Assembly (NCBI GenBank): GCA_902597385.1
Contig: CACJXQ010000013.1
Coordinates: forward strand, 1 to 42,556
Length of the DNA: 42,556 nt
DNA from: an uncultured Pseudomonadota bacterium
Lineage (GTDB): Bacteria; Pseudomonadota; Gammaproteobacteria; Ga0077536
Reading direction: 5' to 3'
Position numbers and translations under genes: made by a program. Below, in pieces: positions 33,934 through 42,407 of the stretch (the stretch's first letter is position 1; every line of letters starts with the position of its first letter). Under the pieces are notes generated by a model. The model made no database searches. It saw only the letters and a program-made list of their open reading frames with translations, and was not told the origin of the DNA.

Positions 33934-33962
33934 GTTCATGCTGAATGAACGTGAAATTTTTT
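33934..33962 (+). terminator. Hairpin between convergent islet genes
   Basis: GTTCAT (33934-33939) pairs with ATGAAC (33945-33950) around a five-base loop, and a T-run follows at 33957-33962. The T-run begins six bases after the stem, further than usual. Its place between two converging genes favours a terminator for the oxidoreductase gene. Confidence 0.4.
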
Positions 33963-34013
33963 AGGGATTATTTATACGTGAAGAGATATCTTGCTTGTAG
34001 GAATTTTTGATTA

Positions 34014-34967
34014 TCAATCGGTAGGGTCTTTTTCGACCTCCAGAAGGAAATTGGTGATGAGATTCTTAGGGGCTCTTACAACATGCTCTTCAGAGGGAAA
34101 TTTTCTATTCTTTACGTCTTCTATAAAATCCTTGAAACCGTTTACTCGTTCCCTTTGCATTTCTTGCTTCATCTTGTAAAGGTTTCTATATTGTTTTGAA
34201 TGTCGAGGATAGGGAGGTCCATTGTTGCCCAGTATGTCTTCAGCAAATAGAAATTGTATGTCTCCGCCGCTGCCTCCGCCAATCGAGGATGTAAGAAGAG
34301 TGGTTCGTTTCGTGATGACAGTCAGCAATTCCTCCGGAATTACTTCGACCTCTACAGCGTATGCACCAGCGCGCTCCATCGATTTTATTTGCTCATAAAT
34401 CCATATTGCTTCTTCTAAGGTTTTTCCTACGGCTCTTAGTCCGCCGGTCCATGTGCTCTTTCTGGGTACTAATCCGGCATGTCCTTGAACAGGAATGCCA
34501 GCCTCACTTGCAGCCTCTATGAATCGGGGAGGCCATTGGCACATAATCGCGTCAGCCCCATATTTCATAGCCTCGAATCCTAATCGTACCGCTTCCTCTG
34601 GGCTGCTGGCAGCGATTAGTGGTACCGAATAAGCCATGAAAGTGTTAGGAGCGGCTTGTCGGATTGCTTCAACTAAAGAGGGTTGGTTTGGGTCGAAGCG
34701 GACCTTCATAGTATCGATCCCGGCTTCCTCAGCCCCTGCGGCTTCTTCTGGGGTAAATGGCAGTGTTTCTACTAGAACCTTCTGTCCTTTTTGATCACGT
34801 AAATCTTTGACTGTGTAGTTTCGGGTGCCATAAACCCCGCTGAGTGACATTACTCGAGTTAATCCTTGCTGATTGGCGTCTCTGGAGGGTAAGCCCCCGT
34901 CCCCTGTTGAATGGCCAGCCATGTGAAATTTTCCATTTGTTGGTTTATCAAAGTCAGAAGATATCAC
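34014..34967 (-). CDS. Divergent PanB-like protein (ketopantoate hydroxymethyltransferase fold)
   Basis: A 317-residue protein whose C-terminal half resembles PanB: GIPVQGHAGLVPRKSTWTGG, VGKTLEEAIWIYEQIKSMERAGAYAVEVEVIPEEL and the IGGGSGGDIQFLFAEDILG block. The Glu of the PanB LECVP motif is kept (EVEVIP). The N-terminal metal-binding motifs VGDS and DMPF of real PanB are replaced by KVRFDPN and AYSVPL, so canonical 5,10-methylene-THF-dependent hydroxymethylation of ketoisovalerate is doubtful. It may act on another 2-oxo acid or enolate as in the wider PEP-mutase superfamily. GTG 34967 is a tentative start; an ATG about 15 residues in is possible. It follows the DUF1289 gene by 36 bp. Confidence 0.75.
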   Translation of the reverse strand: MISSDFDKPTNGKFHMAGHSTGDGGLPSRDANQQGLTRVMSLSGVYGTRNYTVKDLRDQKGQKVLVETLPFTPEEAAGAEEAGIDTMKVRFDPNQPSLVEAIRQAAPNTFMAYSVPLIAASSPEEAVRLGFEAMKYGADAIMCQWPPRFIEAASEAGIPVQGHAGLVPRKSTWTGGLRAVGKTLEEAIWIYEQIKSMERAGAYAVEVEVIPEELLTVITKRTTLLTSSIGGGSGGDIQFLFAEDILGNNGPPYPRHSKQYRNLYKMKQEMQRERVNGFKDFIEDVKNRKFPSEEHVVRAPKNLITNFLLEVEKDPTD

Positions 34968-34989
34968 CTGCGTTTAGTTAAGCCCACCT

Positions 34990-35002
34990 TCTCCGCCACT
35001 TT
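34990..35002 (+). repeat. Direct repeat copy 2 (displaced tRNA-Ser 3' end; possible attR)
   Basis: TCTCCGCCACTTT, identical to 32571-32583. The match stops sharply on both sides (left C versus T, right T versus A), and no other tRNA sequence precedes it. It lies immediately before the DUF1289 stop. Confidence 0.65.
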
Positions 35003-35003
35003 A

Positions 35004-35183
35004 TTATGAGGTTTTTAACCGAAGCATTCTCTCCTGTAATTCCTCTCGTAATTTTTTCTTGGCTTTTTTTTTCATATCTTTCCATTTTTTACGCTCTAGT
35101 CTGGTACGGCCGCAACCAACGCACCATTCGTTTGGGCCAGAGAATTTGCAGATATCTATGCAGGGATTTTTTTTAAGTTTCAC
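35004..35183 (-). CDS. DUF1289 family protein (59 aa)
   Basis: A short protein read from GTG 35181-35183 to TAA 35004-35006. It has the DUF1289 four-cysteine motif: NPCIDICKF, then EWCVGCGRTRLE, with Cys8, Cys12, Cys21 and Cys24, probably binding a metal or iron-sulfur centre. A long lysine/arginine-rich helix follows (KKWKDMKKKAKKKLREELQE). This is the complete family pattern, so I am confident despite its small size. The start is likely but lacks a ribosome site. Function unknown. It is divergent from acnB. Confidence 0.85.
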   Translation of the reverse strand: MKLKKNPCIDICKFSGPNEWCVGCGRTRLERKKWKDMKKKAKKKLREELQERMLRLKTS

Positions 35184-35327
35184 GATTGGAATATACTATA
35201 AAACTTTTACGACTATTCAAAGATAGAGAAACTTTCGCTGCCCGGGAAAATGTTGGAAAACAAACGAGTAGCCATGTTTTTTCAGATCGGGACGCGACTC
35301 ACCCTTTTCGAGAGTTGGCAGAAAAGC

Positions 35328-35333
35328 TATAAT
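35328..35333 (+). promoter_or_regulatory. Candidate -10 element of the acnB promoter
   Basis: A perfect TATAAT lies about 97 bp before the chosen acnB start. The -35 position 17 bp upstream reads TTTTCG, a poor match, so an activator may be needed. The leader would be about 90 nt. Confidence 0.4.
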
Positions 35334-35430
35334 GTCAGTCTAAATTAACAGGGTGATGGCAGTTCCCATCTGGGATATGAGTGCCAATAGTTGCCTGTTC
35401 CGTATAAATACCTTTTTCGGCGAGTTAATA

Positions 35431-38208
35431 ATGAGTTTATATAAATCCTACCTAGAAGAGATAGAAAAACGAAAAGAAATGGGCTTGAGTCCGAAGCCGA
35501 TAGATGGTGAGGCGCTTACGACTGAATTGATTATGCAAATCAAGGAACTCTCCCACGAGCACAGAGAGGACTCCTTAAAATACTTTGTCTACAACGTGCT
35601 TCCGGGAACTACAGGTGCTGCTGGCGTGAAGGCTCAATTCCTCAAAGAGGTCGTCTCAGGAAGGGTAGTTATAGAGGAAATATCCCCAGACTTCGCCTTA
35701 GAATTGTTATCGCATATGAAAGGTGGTCCCTCGGTGGAGGTCTTGCTTGATCTAGCGTTCGAGGAAGATACTCTCATCGCCAAAAAGGCAGGAGAAATAT
35801 TGAAGACCCAAGTGTTTCTGTACGATGCCGACATAGACCGTCTGAAGACTTCCTATTCAGAGGGAAACGAGATCGCGAAGGAAATTCTCACAAGCTACTC
35901 TAAAGCCGAGTTTTTTACTAAACTGCCGGAGGTCGAGGAAGAAATCAAAGTAATCACTTATATCGCAGCGGAGGGAGATCTTTCTACCGACCTGCTCTCC
36001 CCAGGCCCAGATGCACATTCCAGAGCTGACAGGGAGCTACACGGTAAATGTATGATTTCCACGGCTGTGCAAAGTGAACTCATAGAAATGCAGAAGCGTC
36101 ACCCAGACAAGAGAATAATGTTGGTCGCCGAAAAGGGGACAATGGGCGTGGGTTCTTCTAGAATGTCCGGTGTTAATAATGTGGCTCTGTGGACTGGAAA
36201 ACCTGGTAGTCCATACATACCGTTCGTAAACATAGCGCCAATCGTCGCTGGAACAAACGGTATTTCTCCTATATTTTTAACGACCGTAGATGTGACAGGG
36301 GGAATAGGTATTGATCTAAAAAATTGGATCAAAAAAGTCGATTCAAATGGGAGTCCAGTTTTGGGTGACGATGGCAACCCAGTGTTAGAGGAGGCCTATT
36401 CCGTACAAACCGGAACGGTGCTAACCATCAATACAAAACACAAAAAGCTTTATGATGAAAAAGGCTCTAAGGAACTGGCAGATATTTCTGCATCTTTTAC
36501 CCCCCAAAAACTAGAATTCATTAAGGCTGGCGGTTCTTACGCAATCGTATTTGGAAAGAAGCTACAAAGCTTCGCTTGCGATACCCTTGGTATTGAATCG
36601 GAGTCTGTATTCGCGCCGTCCAAACTAATTTCTCATGAGGGACAAGGACTCACCGCCGTCGAGAAGATTTTCAATAAAAATGCAGTAGGGGTACCGAAAG
36701 ATATTGTTTTGCATAGTGGTTCAGATGTAAGAGTAAAAGTGAATATCGTCGGTTCTCAAGACACGACTGGTTTAATGACCACCCAAGAACTTGAGGCCAT
36801 GGCAGCCACTGTTATTTCGCCAATTCTTGATGGTGCTTATCAATCCGGATGTCATACCGCTTCTGTATGGGATTCGAAAGCTCAAGCTAATATTCCGAAA
36901 CTTATGAAGTTCATGAATAAATTTGGACTTATCACTGCAAGAGATCCTGATGGTGTTTATCATTCAATGACGGACGTAATACACAAAGTTCTCAATGATA
37001 TTACCGTTGATGATTGGGCAATTATCATAGGAGGAGATTCCCATACGCGAATGTCCAAAGGCGTAGCGTTCGGAGCGGACTCAGGAACCGTAGCTTTGGC
37101 ACTGGCGACGGGTGAGGCGACAATGCCAATACCTGAATCTGTAAAGGTCACTTTTAAAGGAAGCATGAAGAACCACATGGATTTCAGAGACGTTGTTCAT
37201 GCAACGCAAGCTCAGATGTTGCAACAATGCAGCGAAAATGTTTTTCAAGGACGGATTATTGAAGTACACATTGGTACTCTGTTAGCAGATCAAGCATTTA
37301 CGTTTACTGACTGGACCGCTGAGATGAAAGCTAAGGCTTCAATCTGCATTTCCCAAGATAGCACTTTGATTGAATCTCTAAATATCGCTAAGTCCCGTAT
37401 CCAAATCATGATTGACAAAGGTATGGACAACGATGGGAAGACGTTAGAAGGATTGATTGCGATTGCTAATAGAAGGATTGAAGAAATCGAGTCTGGAAAA
37501 AGTCCTGCTCTAGTCCCCGATGAAAATGCGAAATACTTCGCTGAGGTTGTGGTAGACCTTGATAAGATTGATGAACCGATGATCGCCGATCCGGATGTTT
37601 ATAATCCAGACGTGTCGAAGCGATATACGCATGATACTATCCGTCCTATCTCATATTACTCAGCTGAGAAAAAAGTAGATTTGGGATTTGTCGGTTCGTG
37701 TATGGTGCACAAGGGTGATATGAAAATTCTAGCAGGCATCCTCAAAAATATAGAATCTCAGGAAGGGTCTGTGAGTTTTAAGGCGCCGTTGGTAGTGGCG
37801 CCACCCACCTACAATATTGTTGACGAATTAAAGGCGGAAGGTGATTGGGATGTTTTGCAAAAATATGCGGGCTTTGAGTTCGATGATGATTCTCCTAAGG
37901 GTTCTGCAAGGGTCGAATATGAGAATATATTGTACCTAGAAAGACCTGGATGTAACTTATGTATGGGCAATCAAGAAAAAGCTGGTAAGGGTGATACTGT
38001 TCTGGCTACATCGACGCGGCTTTTTCAGGGTAGGGTTGTTGCTGATGCGGAAGATAAAAAAGGTGAGTCTTTACTTGCTTCCACCCCAGTTGTCGTATTG
38101 TCCACTATTCTCGGGAGGACGCCTTCGGTCGAAGAATATAAATCCGCCGTTGAGGGAATAGATTTAACTAAATTTGCGCCGCCGGCGAAGAGCTTGAGGG
38201 CATCTTAG
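35431..38208 (+). CDS. acnB: Aconitate hydratase B
   Basis: AcnB interconverts citrate and isocitrate in the TCA cycle with a [4Fe-4S] cluster. The 925-residue protein starts MSLYKSYLEEIEKRKEMG, as in other AcnB N-terminal HEAT-like domains, followed by the swivelling domain and the catalytic domains (GDSHTRMSKGVAFGADSGT near 530-550). Cluster ligands are Cys757 (FVGSCM), Cys841 and Cys844 (GCNLCMGNQ). The spacing between the first and second ligands is 84 residues, about 25 more than in E. coli. An in-frame GTG 35353/ATG 35356 would add about 26 residues not typical of AcnB, so ATG 35431 is preferred. It stands alone, without other TCA genes. Confidence 0.96.
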   Translation: MSLYKSYLEEIEKRKEMGLSPKPIDGEALTTELIMQIKELSHEHREDSLKYFVYNVLPGTTGAAGVKAQFLKEVVSGRVVIEEISPDFALELLSHMKGGPSVEVLLDLAFEEDTLIAKKAGEILKTQVFLYDADIDRLKTSYSEGNEIAKEILTSYSKAEFFTKLPEVEEEIKVITYIAAEGDLSTDLLSPGPDAHSRADRELHGKCMISTAVQSELIEMQKRHPDKRIMLVAEKGTMGVGSSRMSGVNNVALWTGKPGSPYIPFVNIAPIVAGTNGISPIFLTTVDVTGGIGIDLKNWIKKVDSNGSPVLGDDGNPVLEEAYSVQTGTVLTINTKHKKLYDEKGSKELADISASFTPQKLEFIKAGGSYAIVFGKKLQSFACDTLGIESESVFAPSKLISHEGQGLTAVEKIFNKNAVGVPKDIVLHSGSDVRVKVNIVGSQDTTGLMTTQELEAMAATVISPILDGAYQSGCHTASVWDSKAQANIPKLMKFMNKFGLITARDPDGVYHSMTDVIHKVLNDITVDDWAIIIGGDSHTRMSKGVAFGADSGTVALALATGEATMPIPESVKVTFKGSMKNHMDFRDVVHATQAQMLQQCSENVFQGRIIEVHIGTLLADQAFTFTDWTAEMKAKASICISQDSTLIESLNIAKSRIQIMIDKGMDNDGKTLEGLIAIANRRIEEIESGKSPALVPDENAKYFAEVVVDLDKIDEPMIADPDVYNPDVSKRYTHDTIRPISYYSAEKKVDLGFVGSCMVHKGDMKILAGILKNIESQEGSVSFKAPLVVAPPTYNIVDELKAEGDWDVLQKYAGFEFDDDSPKGSARVEYENILYLERPGCNLCMGNQEKAGKGDTVLATSTRLFQGRVVADAEDKKGESLLASTPVVVLSTILGRTPSVEEYKSAVEGIDLTKFAPPAKSLRAS

Positions 38209-38292
38209 TGTTAACGAACTTTGCGCAATCATAAAGTATCGAGGGCGTTAGCCTGTTGTTAAAGAACTTCCAAGATCGGGAAGATTATTAAT

Positions 38293-39105
38293 TTGAACAG
38301 TTTATTTTGTGTCATTTTATCCTTGGCGATAATTTATGTACTCATTTGTAGCTTCGTTTATATCGCGCAGGAAAAACTGGTTTATTTTCCTGGGACTGAA
38401 GTTACGGCTACGCCAAAAGAAGTAGGTTTAACCTTTGATGAGTTGTATATCGAAACTTCGGATGGAGAAAAAATACACACTTGGGATATACCGGCTAAAG
38501 CTAGCTCGAAATATATTCTTTTTTTGCATGGAAATGCGGGAAATATCGGAAACCGTTTAAACACTATTTCTTTACTCAATCGGCTAGGTCATTCAATAGC
38601 AATTTTAGATTATCGCGGCTATGGCAAAAGTACAGGTAGACCAACGGAGCAAGGTACCTATCAGGACGCTTTGGCAGTATTTAAATACCTGAACAGCACT
38701 AGAGGAGTCGCCGCCGAGAATATTGTTATCTATGGGAGATCTCTTGGAGGTGGCGTGGCGACCTGGTTGGCCTCGCAAGTAAATCCTGGAGGATTAATCC
38801 TTGAGTCGACTTTTTCAAGCCTTCTAGATATGGGTAAGCATAGATACCCTTTTCTACCGGCCAAATTACTCACCCGTATTCATTATGACTCTCTCACCCA
38901 CATCAAAATGGTAAAGTGTCCGGTACTGGTAGCTCATAGTGTGGATGATGAGACTGTTCCTTACGAGCTTGGAAAACTACTTGCAGACGGGACGCCAAAT
39001 CTAAACCAGTTCGTGACTCTTTCTGGAGGGCACAATGAGACCTTTTTTGAAGCCGGAGAAGACTATTATGAGGTTCTCACTACTTTTATTGGGCTAGCGA
39101 AATAG
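38293..39105 (+). CDS. Membrane-anchored alpha/beta hydrolase
   Basis: A 270-residue alpha/beta-hydrolase with an N-terminal membrane anchor (residues about 4-24, FCVILSLAIIYVLICSFVYI). Motifs: oxyanion loop FLHGNAGN at 78-84, YRGYGKSTG, the nucleophile Ser150 in YGRSLGGG, Asp218 or 219 in SVDDETVP and His247 in GGHNET, a complete triad. The architecture and YFPG motif match the YfhR/BEM46-like group whose substrates are unknown. The start is TTG 38293 with GGAAG upstream. It may be the first gene of the catabolic-looking run on this strand. Confidence 0.88.
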   Translation: MNSLFCVILSLAIIYVLICSFVYIAQEKLVYFPGTEVTATPKEVGLTFDELYIETSDGEKIHTWDIPAKASSKYILFLHGNAGNIGNRLNTISLLNRLGHSIAILDYRGYGKSTGRPTEQGTYQDALAVFKYLNSTRGVAAENIVIYGRSLGGGVATWLASQVNPGGLILESTFSSLLDMGKHRYPFLPAKLLTRIHYDSLTHIKMVKCPVLVAHSVDDETVPYELGKLLADGTPNLNQFVTLSGGHNETFFEAGEDYYEVLTTFIGLAK

Positions 39106-39202
39106 CTTGAAGGGAAACCTCTTAGCGGGATTTTTTATAACGATCTACATTGGTTTGATTAAATGAATTGACTGCTTTCTTTTGTTTTCATAGGGGGTAA
39201 GA

Positions 39203-40543
39203 ATGAAAGACATGCTTTTGTTTGCTTTTGATATGAATTGTGTAGCGCATCAATCACAGGGTTTGTGGAGACACCCTCGAGACCGCGCTTCTAATTATAC
39301 CGACATGAGTTATTGGACGGGAATTGCAAAAACTCTGGAGAGGGGGTTCTTCGATGGTATTTTTCTCGCCGATGTAAGCGGGCTATATGACGTTTTTGAA
39401 GGATCGCCAAGAGCTGCGATAGCATCTGCCACTCAGATTCCGACTAACGATCCTTTTACCTTAGTCCCGTTGATGGCGGGCGTAACCAGTCACTTAACAT
39501 TTGGTGTCACAGGTAATCTTTCTCTTGAAAGTCCGTACCTTTTTGCGCGTCGAGTCTCATCTCTAGATCATTTGACAGCTGGTAGGTTTGGCTGGAATAT
39601 CGTAACCGGATATCTGGATAGCGCGCACAAGGGTATGGGAGAGGATGGTAAGCAGGGACACGATGTTCGTTACGATATTGCGGATGAGTACATGGAGATT
39701 GTGTACCGACTATGGGAAGAAAGCTGGGAAGATGATGCGGTAGTTCGAGATTCAGATTCTGGCATATTTGCGGAACCATCTAAAGTGCATGAAATTGTGC
39801 ATGAAGGTGAATATTTTAGTATGAAAGGTATTCACTTATGTGAACCATCGCCTCAACGTACGCCTTTGCTTTTTCAGGCGGGCACATCGAAAAAAGGTCG
39901 TGCTTTTGCCGGCAAGCATGCAGAATGTGTTTTTATTGTAGGGAACAATCCGCAAGCGCAATCAGGTGTCGTCGAGCAGCTAAGACAACAGGCATCTTTG
40001 AACGGAAGAGACCCAAAAGATCTTAAGGTTATTGGGGGCTTGTCGGTCATAGTCGGGAATAGCGACCTTGAAGCAAAAGAAAAATTTGAGGATTATAGGC
40101 AATATGGAAGCCATCAGGGCGCCTTAGCCCTGATATCAGGTTGGTCAGGAATGGATCTTTCGTTAGAAGATGATAAAAAAAGAATAGGGCATGATAATGG
40201 TGATGCGATTAGAGGGGTTTTCCATCATGCGGGTGTATCAAGCATACAAGATTGGGTCGATCGTACGACCGTGGGCGGCGCCACGGAAACTATAGTTGGA
40301 TCCCCTGTTACCGTTGTTGACCAAATGAATGATTGGTTGGATATTTCGGGATTAGATGGGTTTAATCTTGCTTACACTGTAATGCCAGAGTGCGTGGAAG
40401 ATTTTGTTGATTTGGTAGTTCCTGAGTTGCAGAACCGAGGATTAATGAAGACAACTTACAAAGAAGGAACTTTTAGGAACAAATTATATGGAAAGGGCAA
40501 CTATTTGAATGATTCACATCCAGCGTCTAAATACCGACGGTAA
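39203..40543 (+). CDS. NtaA/SnaA/DmoA-family FMN-dependent monooxygenase
   Basis: A 446-residue monooxygenase of the nitrilotriacetate/dibenzothiophene-sulfone/dimethylsulfide branch of the luciferase superfamily, working with FMNH2 from a separate flavin reductase. Family marks: LWRHPRDRASNYTDMSYW near the start, ERGFFDGIFLADVSGLYDVF, NDPFTLVPLMAG, DHLTAGRFGWNIVTGYLDSAHKGMG, GEYFSMKGIHLCEPSPQRTP and VGSPVTVVDQM. The substrate is probably a small organosulfur, amine or aminopolycarboxylate compound but cannot be specified. A strong ribosome site (GGGGG/TAAG) precedes ATG 39203. The flavin reductase partner is not in this window. Confidence 0.92.
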   Translation: MKDMLLFAFDMNCVAHQSQGLWRHPRDRASNYTDMSYWTGIAKTLERGFFDGIFLADVSGLYDVFEGSPRAAIASATQIPTNDPFTLVPLMAGVTSHLTFGVTGNLSLESPYLFARRVSSLDHLTAGRFGWNIVTGYLDSAHKGMGEDGKQGHDVRYDIADEYMEIVYRLWEESWEDDAVVRDSDSGIFAEPSKVHEIVHEGEYFSMKGIHLCEPSPQRTPLLFQAGTSKKGRAFAGKHAECVFIVGNNPQAQSGVVEQLRQQASLNGRDPKDLKVIGGLSVIVGNSDLEAKEKFEDYRQYGSHQGALALISGWSGMDLSLEDDKKRIGHDNGDAIRGVFHHAGVSSIQDWVDRTTVGGATETIVGSPVTVVDQMNDWLDISGLDGFNLAYTVMPECVEDFVDLVVPELQNRGLMKTTYKEGTFRNKLYGKGNYLNDSHPASKYRR

Positions 40544-40557
40544 CTGAATTGTTGTCG

Positions 40558-41403
40558 ATGATAAAAAGTGTTCCTGCGTTGCTTGTGGTGGCTTTAATTG
40601 CTTTTGCGGCGAACTCTGTTTTTTGTAGACTTGCCTTGAAAGAAGAATCTATCGATGCGGCGTCTTTTACTTTCATACGTTTATTGTCAGGGGGCGTGGC
40701 ACTTGCGATTGTTTGCCTAATGACAAAGAAAAATTGGAAACCATCCCGTCCACATCCGGTTCCAATACTAGCTTTATTCTTTTATATGGTATGTTTTTCT
40801 TTCGCCTACATTAAGTTAAGTGCGGGTACAGGGGCTCTATTACTTTTTGGGTTTGTGCAAATAACTATGATGGGGGTTGCTATAGCGCAAGGGAAGAAAA
40901 TGTCTGGTATAGCCTGGGGCGGTTTGATTTGTGCTATGCTGGGTTTGGTCTATTTAGTGTCGCCAGGGATAAGCGCACCGGAACCATTTTTCGCGATTTT
41001 GATGGCGATAGCGGGAATTGCTTGGGGAATATATTCTTTGTATGGGGGCAAGGTTACTGATGCAACGAGCTCAACTGCTTCCAATTTTCTGTATGCTACT
41101 CTGTTAGGCTTCTTTCTAAGTATGTTTCTAATTGAATCGGCGTATTTAACCGTCGAGGGTGTCATATTAGCTTTAGCGTCAGGTGTCTTGGCATCCGGCT
41201 TGGGTTATGCTGTCTGGTATCGTGTTTTACCGCTCATACCGGTTACCTCCGCGGCTAGTTTACAACTTAGTGTTCCGGCACTAGCCGCTTTTGGGGGTAT
41301 AATATTTATCGGTGAGCCGATTACTTCACGGCTGATTGTAAGTGTATTGCTGATTATTGGCGGTATTGCTGTAGTTATTGAGCAGAATAGGAAATCTAAT
41401 TAG
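40558..41403 (+). CDS. EamA-family (DMT superfamily) transporter
   Basis: A 281-residue inner-membrane protein with about ten helices in two EamA repeats. The first repeat starts VPALLVVALIAFAANSVFCRLAL and the second FFAILMAIAGIAWGIYSLYGGK; the ends IIFIGEPITSRLIVSVLLIIGGIAVVI are typical of EamA exporters. ATG 40558 is chosen over TTG 40549. It starts 14 bp after the monooxygenase stop, so the two are probably cotranscribed, which suggests transport of the monooxygenase substrate or product. That link is inferred only from position. Confidence 0.9.
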   Translation: MIKSVPALLVVALIAFAANSVFCRLALKEESIDAASFTFIRLLSGGVALAIVCLMTKKNWKPSRPHPVPILALFFYMVCFSFAYIKLSAGTGALLLFGFVQITMMGVAIAQGKKMSGIAWGGLICAMLGLVYLVSPGISAPEPFFAILMAIAGIAWGIYSLYGGKVTDATSSTASNFLYATLLGFFLSMFLIESAYLTVEGVILALASGVLASGLGYAVWYRVLPLIPVTSAASLQLSVPALAAFGGIIFIGEPITSRLIVSVLLIIGGIAVVIEQNRKSN

Positions 41404-41410
41404 GGATAAA

Positions 41411-41433
41411 ACAACCTTTTGTTGTACTTTTTT
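41411..41433 (+). terminator. Weak intrinsic terminator after the EamA gene
   Basis: ACAAC (41411-41415) pairs with GTTGT (41421-41425) around CTTTT, and a run of six T follows at 41428-41433. The stem is short and AT-rich, so it may be weak. It would separate the monooxygenase-EamA operon from the last oxidoreductase. Confidence 0.4.
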
Positions 41434-41537
41434 AGTCAATTTTAGCAGGTATGTTAAGGAAGACTTTGAGTCAGGGGTACTGGCCATTTAGGGGTTGATT
41501 GTTTGGCGGTTTTCTAAACTATTAGGTTAAAAGTAAA

Positions 41538-42407
41538 ATGAGATTTGGACTTCGTTATTGTAATACTGGCCCATATGTTGAAGCAGAAACGGCCATTGAG
41601 CTGGCGCAAGCTGCAGAAAGCGTAGGATTTGAGTCTTTGTGGACTGTAGAGCACACAGTAGTTCCTGCTAACTACAAGAGCCCTTATCCTTATTCAGAAT
41701 CTGGGAAAATGGCGGGTGGGAAAGATGATTTTCCAATTCCAGATCCCCTTATTTGGATGACCTATGTTGCGGCTGCCACATCAATAATTAAACTTGCTAC
41801 AGGCATCTTGATTTTGCCTCAACACAATCCAGTAGTCGTCGCGAAGCAAGTTGCTTCCCTGGACTTAATGAGCAACGGGCGTACGATTCTAGGAGTGGGC
41901 GTAGGCTGGCTTGAAGAGGAGTTTGCTGCTTTAGGAATTCCCTTTGTAGATAGAGGTGCTCGAACTGATGAGTATATACTGGCCCTAAGGAGTTTGTGGT
42001 CGGAAAAAGTTTCCTCCTTCAAAGGAAGATTTGTAAATTTTGATTCGATATATTGTCGTCCTCTACCCAAGCAATCCCATGTCCCTATTATAATTGGAGG
42101 GCATTCAAAAGCCGCGGCGAGAAGAGCAGGAAGGCTGGCAGATGGCTATTTTCCTGCCCGTTCCGCCCCTGTGGACCTCATTAGAGAAGCCAGGCAAAGT
42201 GCTGAAGAAAGCGGGCGAGATCCCGACGCGCTAGAGATAACCACTGGAATACCAGAAAATCTCGACGACCTTGAAAAATATGCCCAACTAGGGGTGTCCA
42301 GAGTCTTACTCCCAGTAACCTCTGTAACTGGGCTCGACAGCGGCATTTCGAATGTCGATGACGTAATCGCATGGAAGGATAAAATAGAAAAATACAAAAA
42401 ACTCTAG
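41538..42407 (+). CDS. LLM class oxidoreductase (F420-type subfamily)
   Basis: A 289-residue luciferase-like oxidoreductase of the shorter group often labelled F420-dependent (TIGR03619-like). Supporting motifs: MRFGLRYCNTGPYV, AQAAESVGFESLWTVEHTVVP, KLATGILILPQHNPVVVAKQVASLDLMSNGR, the GVGVGWLEEEFAALG loop and PLPKQSHVPIIIGGHSKAAARRAGRL. Whether it uses F420 or FMN cannot be told, since F420 synthesis genes are not seen here. Its stop overlaps the stop of the next convergent gene. Confidence 0.88.
   Translation: MRFGLRYCNTGPYVEAETAIELAQAAESVGFESLWTVEHTVVPANYKSPYPYSESGKMAGGKDDFPIPDPLIWMTYVAAATSIIKLATGILILPQHNPVVVAKQVASLDLMSNGRTILGVGVGWLEEEFAALGIPFVDRGARTDEYILALRSLWSEKVSSFKGRFVNFDSIYCRPLPKQSHVPIIIGGHSKAAARRAGRLADGYFPARSAPVDLIREARQSAEESGRDPDALEITTGIPENLDDLEKYAQLGVSRVLLPVTSVTGLDSGISNVDDVIAWKDKIEKYKKL

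Noticed and set aside
34014-34967. Canonical pantothenate-pathway panB
   Set aside because: The N-terminal metal-binding motifs are not preserved, so I did not use the gene symbol.
32580-35003. Full integrative element or prophage at tRNA-Ser
   Set aside because: No integrase, excisionase, replication or phage gene is visible; only the att-like repeat and two metabolic genes, so I call it an islet at most.
39106-39150. Terminator after the alpha/beta hydrolase
   Set aside because: A T-run follows a loosely paired region, but no stem of convincing length could be drawn.
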